DNA of 64,000 nucleotides from Spisula solida (lineage: Eukaryota > Mollusca > Bivalvia > Venerida > Mactridae), in contig OX365952.1 of NCBI GenBank assembly GCA_947247005.1, positions 49,332,722-49,396,721 on the forward strand, given 5' to 3'. This document shows positions 56,601 through 64,000 of this stretch, piece by piece (position 1 is the stretch's first letter; each line of letters begins with the position of its first letter). The notes under the pieces are model-generated. The model was given only the letters and a program-made list of their open reading frames with translations, did no database searches and was not told where the DNA came from. The position numbers and the translations under genes are program-made.

Positions 56601-59134
56601 AAATTATAATTTTCTACAATAATTAGTGATTTATTAATATAACGTTAAATATAAGGTGTCGCGCTATGTCGCCGCACGTCAAAACGGCGTCAGTTTTCGC
56701 CGTATAATATGGAAAAGCATACGACTAATATTGTTTTAATTAGTCCTGCAACATTTGTCAAATTAACTTGACATAACGTCAAAACATTGAATAATCGTCA
56801 TTTTACGTCGGTATTGGTAGAAGTTGACGTCATCTGGAGAAAATTACAAACGGTGAAACTTTCTAATTTTCATATATATTTTAGGTCATATAATTATGTA
56901 AGTTAAACATATTAAAATATTATCATTTTTTGACGGGCAGATATATTTTAAATAGCAGAAACGTGCGTAATTTTGGCAAAACAAAAAACCGCCAACGACG
57001 TCATTTTAAGGATTCCGTCGGCGCGTTTTGAAATTAATGTGTAATAATTATAAATGTACAGACGCACATTCATCACATGAATCAAATGCCATAGGTTTGA
57101 CATTACTGATGTTATTATTACGATTTTCACAGGCGTTATACTACGTGTAAGACTTGCCGTGCCGTAACGTAAAAACGTGCGTAACGTAGCAACTTCACGA
57201 CGTCATATCAACGTCATTATCTAAAAAACGGAATATTAACGTTCAGTTTTAAATTTTACAATGATACCATATTTGTACACATACTCCGACATGTTTTAAC
57301 CCACTGGTTTCACCTTAAAACGGTTTTGATGTACAATGTAAGTGTGATTGTTTTAAATATACATACATTGTATATGACGTGAAAACTAACTGTACCGAAT
57401 CGAAAACCACGTCATATTTCTGCGAAAAAGCACAGCTTGAAAATATACAGTTTGATCACAAACAAGGAGAAAGTCTGACCAAACATTTAAAATGATGAAA
57501 CGGGCCTCGAGAGAGAAGTCTGTCGGACGTATACTTATATATCGTTAGTACAAAATATTTTTGACGGAAACTAAACTTAGTTTATCGAGTAGAGGCCCGA
57601 AATGCATTAGATGAGCGGTCAATTTTGAACGTCACTCGCCAAAACGGATGTCATACACAGACGCCGCAGTAAGAATGATCGAATAATTATTTAACATATT
57701 CTTGATGTTTTATTTCAAATGAAATGTTTTTATACAAACAAACTCTTTCTTGCTAAATACTGAATAAATGGTAAATTTATGCAATACGTAAAGAGATATG
57801 AGAGATTTATTGGAGCAATGTGACGTTCGAATAGTTAATCGTTAACGTACATGACGTCATTGGCGTCAATCGTGTGCGGCGAGTCACTGTACCCAAGGTT
57901 GTAAAACTGCTGATATCTATTTTTGTAATAAACGAATATTTATGAACTCAGCAGACAGAGAGAGTGTATATTTTGTTATAGACGTACAACTTTTCTTGTT
58001 TGTATCAGTATTGATTGTCATTTTACAGCGTTTTTCTCATTTCTTTTTGATCACCCCACGCATATATACAAGAAAATAATGAAGTTCGTTCCCGGAACGT
58101 ATAAATTAAAAATGAAAGAATTAGTAATGTTTTAATCTATACTATTTGTGACAAATAATCGATATTAACCCAATTTGAATACAAAACATACATGTATTCA
58201 TTAAAAAAGCCAAAATAATATAATCACTAGATACCGTACACCCCACTAAACCCCGTACAGTGTGTAGATGGAAAAAAACTAGATATGGTACAGTGAAAGG
58301 CTAGATACCGTACACAAGACAATGTTGTTTTTCTTCAATTACATGCTTGTTAGTTGGTGTTTACTAATGAGGGTTTAAACATAGATGAAGAACATGGTAG
58401 GTTAAAGTTTAAATCTAAACAGTGTCCTGGGAAACGCATAATTTAGCTGTAATAAAAGGAAAATGTACGTTTTTCTGCCTTGTCCTTCAACAGTGATACC
58501 TTTCGATGCTGCTTGTCAAGAAATAAGGAAAGATCAGAGGAAATGACCACATCGTGGCTTTGAAATAAACATTCCGCTGCTTAAATTTGTTCACTTCAAG
58601 TGGATCACATAAATATTTACAGAATAATCATTGAAAATTTACCGTCGTCCAAAATCGATTTCCACTTTTACTTTCGTTTTAGGGGGCTATATCAGGTGTA
58701 CGGTGTCTACCCGTGAGCATGGACCTGTATAAACCTTAGTTACAGACTGTTTCTGAAATTCACATTGTCCCCAGATTATGTTCCTAAACATCATTGTTTG
58801 ACTTGCAGTCCAGACGTGGTTCAAAAAGCTTCTCGGTAAAAAACTAAACATGTCTTTTGAGCCTTGACAATGCTAAATGCATGCAACAGAGTTGATTCGG
58901 AACATGTATGCATACACAGTTAAGGCGGATTAAGTAATCGCTGAATCTAACATTGGTGTTAACAAACGTGTATACCTACGCCATGGCTCAAAACACACAT
59001 TAACTTGAAGTTTGTACTATGTATATCGTAGGCAAAACATAACACTGCGTAACTTAAGCTGCACATATCAGTTATATTTATTGAAATACTAGTACATGCA
59101 CTGTGTAAGTTAATGCACGCACAGTGACATAAAC
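53660..59134. other. Intergenic, long inverted-repeat element, no supported gene
   Basis: Begins with the 3'UTR of the RING-DTC gene. A short frame near 54.6 kb (FEYRGVSHTRGGFMDG) has no splice or family support. The rest is dominated by the element at 55.48-58.72 kb. Confidence 0.6.
55485..58717. repeat. 3.2-kb element bounded by roughly 500-bp inverted arms
   Basis: Left arm 55485-55990 and right arm 58225-58717 are reverse complements with minor changes: CACGGGTAAACACCGTACAC against GTGTACGGTGTCTACCCGTG, GGAAATCGATTTTGGACGAC against GTCGTCCAAAATCGATTTCC, and GTGTACGGTATCTAG against CTAGATACCGTACAC. The interior is AT-rich, without a transposase, and carries many ACGTCA motifs. It is probably a foldback-type or non-autonomous DNA transposon. 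Confidence 0.9.
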
Positions 59135-59686
59135 ATGGAGACGAAACCAAAACCATCAGATCAAGCATATGTGCGCAAACTTATTGGTGTTGGACAGGTG
59201 GTTACTTTGGTCACTTTACCAGTGGCGATATATTTCATGCCGGAGCCTAGTGTTCAGCTTACAACAGCATTTGATAGGATAGTGTTTACATTAAGATTAG
59301 AAGTGTTCTCGGCTATAACGGTCATTGCAGCTATCATGCACGTGTCTAACGGACGATTTAACAATGCCGCGTTCAACCCACTGTCTGGTAATGATAAACT
59401 GATAGATTTCAAGATTCGGTTTCTTCAGAATACGTTTGAGCAGTTCGTTATTGGCTTTGTTGGTAGGATTATTCTGTCAACATACTTAGAAACCACCGTG
59501 CAGAGAGTGATTCCAGTGCTTGTTGTGTATTTTATCATCAGCAGAGTGATATTTTACTACGGTTACCGACAGGACCATCTGAAACGAGCTTTAGGCATGA
59601 GTATGACATTAATGCCGCATTTACTCGTGTATTCAACCATACTGTATTATTTCCTCAAGGATGGACCTCTATATGGACTGCATTAA
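59135..59686 (+). CDS. MAPEG-family membrane protein (TMEM79-like), intronless
   Basis: One 183-codon frame from ATG (after ACATAAAC) to TAA. Four hydrophobic segments are visible: about 20-37, 50-70, 100-135 and 155-175. The third and fourth surround the MAPEG-like stretch GFVGRIILSTYLETTVQRVI and FIISRVIFYYGY. MAPEG proteins include microsomal glutathione transferases and eicosanoid synthases; the TMEM79/MAPEG-like branch is mainly a regulator of membrane receptors in vertebrates. The catalytic Arg of glutathione-using members cannot be assigned by eye. The lack of introns among split neighbours suggests a retrocopy or a single-exon family. Identity to TMEM79 is probable, not certain. Confidence 0.8.
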   Translation: METKPKPSDQAYVRKLIGVGQVVTLVTLPVAIYFMPEPSVQLTTAFDRIVFTLRLEVFSAITVIAAIMHVSNGRFNNAAFNPLSGNDKLIDFKIRFLQNTFEQFVIGFVGRIILSTYLETTVQRVIPVLVVYFIISRVIFYYGYRQDHLKRALGMSMTLMPHLLVYSTILYYFLKDGPLYGLH

Positions 59687-60162
59687 CCAATACACACATT
59701 CTGTGAGACTCGAAAGGATACCATATGGAACCATGGAAGCGATACTAAAAGATAATAGAAAGTCGGACAGGGAAGGCAGCTGGACAATCAAAATGACCGA
59801 CTAAAGAAACGCAATTTCAATGTACTTAACGTTATTTAAAATTAGCATGGTAAGTTCGATTTTATCAGAATAACACACATTTTGTACACGTGTATTGAAA
59901 ATAATACGAAAATAATCGCGCATGAAATTGTAATACCAAACTGTTTTAAAATACTTGTATAACTGTTGTACATGTATGGACACATCTTCAGACTATGGAT
60001 GGAACGTCATCGTAAATGCATACGTTCACATGGAGAGTATTTTGAAAAAACTGTAAACTTCTTGACGTGACATCGTGACGTCGTTGGACTACGAAGTGAT
60101 CCGTACGTTGTCACGTGCATGTTTTAATATATTTGTTGTAGTTGTATACGTCGTAGTATCTT

Positions 60163-60168
60163 AATAAA
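60163..60168 (+). terminator. Polyadenylation signal AATAAA
   Basis: AATAAA about 480 nt after the MAPEG-like stop codon, the first clear signal on this strand. Confidence 0.5.
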
Positions 60169-60773
60169 ACTTTCAGATGTTGTCAATAATAGTTCGAACT
60201 GTCAGCTTGTCATTTACCGAATGTATCCTACCAGTGGTTTGGTTTCTATAGACACAGTCTCAAAACTTTCCGGACAACCCTCGTATTTATCCCGAAACAA
60301 GTATTGGTGTCGTATTGATTTCTTCACTTTGTAAGTTCTATATTATGCTGTTAATGAGTGAGCTTGAAAATACGTATTTCATGTGCAGCTTTCTGTGTCA
60401 AAATTGTAAAAGAATTACCCCCCTTGATTATAGACTATTTCAGTTAGTGAATTGTCTCCCGTCTGTGCTAAGTATTAGAACAATGAAGTTAGGAACAAGG
60501 TGTAGTGGCGTGTTTATTTTGCATGCCTTTAGTTGACTTTGTAACACAAAACAAGTTGCAGCACCAAACGAGCGCTTGAATGCATTAGGTAAATCTTAGT
60601 TATATTTCGTTGGTTGTTAAGGTCTTGGTTGATGTTACTATGGTGAATATTTATAAACTTCTAGACTATGATTTTGTACCTGTCTTGAAATAAAAATGTT
60701 TTGTGAGTTGATTTATTGAACCACGGTATATGGAGAGCTGCGTTCCTCGTTATAACTGCATGCATTCTGTATA

Positions 60774-60933
60774 TACAGTAAAGCTACACCTATAAACCAC
60801 CTTTAAAAATTAAGACCATAATTTGTCAAGTCCATCTACACTTGGTTGCTCATTATTCAACTCAATAACTAGCTCAATAATGAGACCATTTTTTGTGTCC
60901 CAAGTGTGGTCTTATGATAGGGGGTTTACTGTA
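60774..60933. repeat. MITE with TACAGTAAA ends
   Basis: Ends TACAGTAAAGC and GGGTTTACTGTA, with inner CCACACTTGG-type blocks (CTACACTTGG / CCAAGTGTGG). Confidence 0.75.
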
Positions 60934-61069
60934 TAGGTATAACCATTCAACAACATAAATTAGAACATTGCTATTTTTAAACCAATTCCATGAAGCGTGT
61001 GTTTGTCTCTATGAAGAGGTGATCAATACATTTCACTATTCTATCACAGTAATGTCAATATCACGGTAT

Positions 61070-61190
61070 ATAACGAGTCAACTTCCGGTTATCGCAATAA
61101 GGCATCGGAAATCACCTAATATGCTATTGCTCACAATAAGTCATACAAGTTGAATTGTATAGTATCCCAATAAGTCATACAGTGATTTGG
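61070..61190. repeat. TGTATGACTTATTGGGA dispersed repeat, copy 3 (inverted)
   Basis: GTCAACTTCCGGTTATCGCA and ATAGTATCCCAATAAGTCAT match the reverse complement of 33405-33560. Confidence 0.75.
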
Positions 61191-61975
61191 TACGCTGTGC
61201 ATATTGTAGCGCACAGAAAATCTAAGAATCAACATTTAAGTGGACGGATATTCCAGTTTTATTGCCAACTCCTTTTCTAATGATACATACCAGGAAAGAT
61301 GTATACGATTGACCATGTAATACTTTATGATCCAAAGGTGATATATATATATACATGTAATGTACAGTTGGCATGGGGCTTTTGTCTGGCATGATTGTTA
61401 TTGCCGAAATCACTCTACAGTCAGTTAATGGCTTCTTAAATATATGACTACTTATTTTAATAAAGACGTATTTTAATTTACAAAAGGGTCTGGTTGAGAT
61501 TTAATGTGACAGACAAGGTAGCTGCATTATTGGGGTGACCTCTTAAGACTTATAATACAGGACCGATTGTACCTCAGTTACACATCAAAGCATACCTTGT
61601 TACATACTACAGTTATATATATATATATATCTACTTGATATAAGTAATTTCAATGGTCATATATGTATGGTTTGTGCACACTATGTAATATGATACGCCA
61701 TATTTTTTACAACGCAGCGACAAAATTAAACTGTATCTGTACACCCGTATACGTACATACGAAGTTTGTAGACTTAAATGTTTTAAAGTAGAATATTTTG
61801 TTTAAACAGATAACAGTATTGTATTGTGGGCAGTAAATCTATATTCATGTTTATCGGAGCGGTTCATAACAAGGAAGTTATAAACAAAACAATCAGGAAT
61901 TTTATTTCATAATATTTTAACGGAACAGAAATTAAACTTTATTTCTGATTTTACCGTGAATAAAGTTGGACACCA

Positions 61976-61991
61976 ATGGCGGCCGCTGAAG
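61976..61991 (+). CDS. Candidate first coding exon (MAAAE...) of a gene running off the right edge
   Basis: ATGGCGGCCGCTGAAG followed at once by a strong donor GTAGGTGAAG. A GC-rich start (Met-Ala-Ala-Ala-Glu) in AT-rich DNA, with CACCA before the ATG, is typical of a metazoan first coding exon. No continuing exon is recognised in the remaining 2 kb, so the product is unknown. Confidence 0.4.
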
Positions 61992-62217
61992 GTAGGTGAA
62001 GTATTTCTTCTTACGAAAATTAATATGTATGAATGCTACAATAAGGTATCAGTATATTAGACCTTAACAAGTTATTGCGCAATGACTTATAATTTTGTGT
62101 TGTCATTCAGGGTAGAGTTTTACCTCTGTGATGTTAGTCGCAAGATAAATGAACTAATATGCTCATGTATTGACCAATTGTAATATAAATCCATTCTATT
62201 TAATATATATACATGTA

Positions 62218-62400
62218 TAACAGTGTAGCAATGCCATGTGATTCTGACGTCACAAAGGGCATTATCTCCCAGACGAAATTTGTCAACATTGGAAAACGAA
62301 AGTAGCCGTAAGCATTTCATTTCTATACCGATTTCAGTATGAAACATACGCAAGTCTAAGCGAAAAATAAAGGCTTTCTGCGGCATTTAGAATCCCTATC
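62218..62400. repeat. Half-copy of the 50.2-kb foldback element
   Basis: ACAGTGTAGCAATGCCATGT and TGTCAACATTGGAAAACGAA correspond to the left arm at 50206 onward; contains a TGACGTCA. Confidence 0.7.
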
Positions 62401-62639
62401 AGCAGCTTGAATGTTTTCCCTTTTCCCAGTCTGATCGCATGCAATCACCCCCTAACACAGTGACCTCCAATAATTATGACTTATGATTTGTCATAAGGAA
62501 CAGATACGGACCACGTACCCACAATTGGGCATGTAAAAAGACAGAGTGGATTGCGACCCAATTCCCAACTAAATTATTTTCAGTTTGAAAGTGGCGCATG
62601 TTATAGTTCGTATTGTTTAGTTTACTTTATTTAAGGTCG

Positions 62640-62835
62640 ATTGTGAAACAAGGTTTTTCCAACTTGTATTAATCACCCTCGGCACCTCATTCCTGATGTT
62701 ATCGATCGCCACGAGGGTATGAGAGAAGAGAAGCCTGTTTCCCTTTTATGCTGGGCGTTCCGGTACCATTTTTATTTCATCTTTGGTATGACGCGACCAG
62801 GGATTGAACCCGAGACCTCCCATTGATTAGAAAAC
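62640..62835 (-). repeat. tRNA-derived SINE, minus copy
   Basis: Reverse-strand B-box (GGTTCAATCC) preceded by GGGAGGTCTC, followed by a body with ATACCCTCGTGGCG and GAGGTGCCGAGGGTGATTAA; matches the family at 28041-28235 with divergence. Confidence 0.75.
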
Positions 62836-63431
62836 TCGGTGGAATAAAACTGAAGCAGGTTCCGTCTTACATCTACTGCATCACAGACTTATCATTTTAG
62901 TAAAACTACATTATCAAGGAATATATTATAATATATGTATATACTAGTATACCTTCATATAAGTCGAAAAATGGTACTTGTATACTCAACAAGTCCGCAC
63001 CAACACGTTTATGTGCATTTTGTAAAACGTTGAACATAATCCAACGATACTATATAATAAAGATCAAATCTTTACTTAAAATAATTGACTGGTATAAATA
63101 TATTGAATAACATTGCGATAGGACTATAGACAGGATCACAAGCCCCTAAATGCAAACTCCGGAAATCCGGATTCCCTGTATCTCGTAAGCTCTTCCGCAG
63201 CATTATCCCGTGTAGTAGTATTCCGTGCATGTCCAATAATGTTATTACATTTACTATATCATAACGTTACTAGGAACCTGATACAAATCCTTGGCTAGTC
63301 ACACTCGTCCATATTATTAAATGGTATTATATGAAATTCAATCCATAAGACGTTGGCCACCACGGAAGATTTTATTCCTCTACAGCATTATGACGTTAAA
63401 TTAACCGTACAGTATATTGTGCTATATCGCT

Positions 63432-63660
63432 TGCTTAGAATTAGAAGGTCGTAAGTACAAATAATTATTGTTAAAAAAAAACAAGAAAAAACTGTCTGAA
63501 AACTATTCTTTACTTTTGGAAAAACAAACTTTTTCAACTTCAGTTTGATCAACATGACCACTTCCGAATATTATAAAAATAGGCTCATAAGAAGAGCATT
63601 GAGATGCAGATTTAAAATATGCACGATTCTTATATAGTCATAAGTAGTACTTACAACCTT
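63432..63660. repeat. Dispersed repeat, partner of 8357-8555
   Basis: CTTAGAATTAGAAGGTCGTA ... CATAAGTAGTACTTACAACC aligns along its length with 8.36-8.55 kb. Confidence 0.7.
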
Positions 63661-63822
63661 CTATGTTGTTGAGGTGAATATGGTGAATGTTCGGTGCTCG
63701 TTATATACATGTATATCTAATAATAATTAGTCTAGCAATGTACACTTTTGTTTAGAAATTAAGGCATAGTGCACATGAGTCATAACTACCACACGAATTG
63801 CATATTACCTATCGTAACATGT

Positions 63823-63889
63823 GTGCCTCAGTGGTTAGAGCGCTTGTCGCCAAAACTGGCGACCCGGGTTTAAATACGGGTGGAGGCAC
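63823..63889 (+). repeat. tRNA-like element (probable SINE head)
   Basis: Pairs GTGCCTC with GAGGCAC as an acceptor stem; A-box CAGTGGTTAGAGCGC and degenerate B-box GGGTTTAAATAC. The anticodon arm is 18 nt (GTCGCC AAAACT GGCGAC) and the whole is only 67 nt, so it does not look like a working tRNA. Confidence 0.55.
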
Positions 63890-64000
63890 TCATATACCTG
63901 CCATATTTCAACAGAAAGCTGACTGGCAAATAAAGGCTATGCTTGGCATTTTTATCGTATATTACAGATATTTCCGCCGGGGAATGGATAGAGAGTGGAG

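Larger units (their letters stand above)
59687..61975. other. Intergenic between MAPEG-like gene and candidate first exon
   Basis: 3'UTR of the MAPEG-like gene, a MITE (60774-60933), a dispersed repeat (61070-61190) and a (TA)n tract near 61.62 kb. No gene is supported. Confidence 0.6.
61992..64000. other. Putative first intron or intergenic; repeats only
   Basis: Besides the foldback half-copy, SINE, dispersed repeat and tRNA-like element, nothing coding is recognised. Confidence 0.55.

Noticed and set aside
63823..63889. Functional tRNA gene
   Set aside because: Only 67 nt with an irregular anticodon arm and a degenerate B-box.

Overview
The window is eukaryotic DNA: AT-rich, split genes with GT-AG introns, a tRNA-headed SINE, a decayed LINE, and dozens of short inverted-repeat (MITE-like) elements. 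Gene content and repeat style suggest a lophotrochozoan, most likely a bivalve mollusc. That is inference; no diagnostic species marker was seen. All gene models below were built by eye from splice sites and reading-frame phase.

Layout. (1) 0.2-15.3 kb, minus strand: the 5' part of a membrane protein gene. It has a signal peptide, an ectodomain, one membrane segment and a long coiled-coil tail, and is tentatively EVC2/limbin. Twelve coding exons join in phase and the 3' end lies off the left edge. One intron holds a roughly 3.2-kb minisatellite of about 73-bp units, each carrying a copy of that intron's own splice acceptor and the start of the next exon. (2) 15.3-22.7 kb: intergenic, with MITEs and a frameshifted LINE reverse transcriptase (19.15-20.6 kb). 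(3) 22.7-26.0 kb, minus strand: a four-exon secreted protein of 172 residues. It has a signal peptide, a pacifastin-like six-cysteine module and a Pro/Ile/Lys/Arg/Tyr 16-residue repeat tail. (4) 26-28.8 kb: repeats and a SINE.

(5) 28.86-53.66 kb is the most interesting part: two head-to-head paralogues sharing an intergenic region of about 1.1 kb. The plus gene (47.2-53.7 kb, 7 coding exons, 1025 residues) encodes KH-like modules, two macro domains, a second Cys/His module, a RING and a Deltex C-terminal domain. That is roughly a one-chain fusion of what vertebrates split between PARP9 and DTX3L. The minus gene (46.1 to 28.9 kb, 7 coding exons, 1654 residues) has the same KH-like and double-macro front and nearly the same intron positions and phases. 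Its first macro domain has lost the NAAN signature, and RING-DTC is replaced by about 700 residues of polar low-complexity tail. In vertebrates PARP9 and DTX3L are also head to head with a shared promoter and form a heterodimer that binds ADP-ribose and ligates ubiquitin. I infer that this locus is an invertebrate counterpart, perhaps acting in antiviral or DNA-damage ADP-ribosyl/ubiquitin signalling.

(6) 53.7-59.1 kb: intergenic, with a 3.2-kb element bounded by roughly 500-bp inverted arms and an interior rich in ACGTCA motifs. (7) 59.1-60.2 kb: an intronless MAPEG-family membrane protein gene. (8) 60.2-64 kb: MITEs, a possible first exon of a further plus-strand gene (61.98 kb), a SINE and a tRNA-like element.
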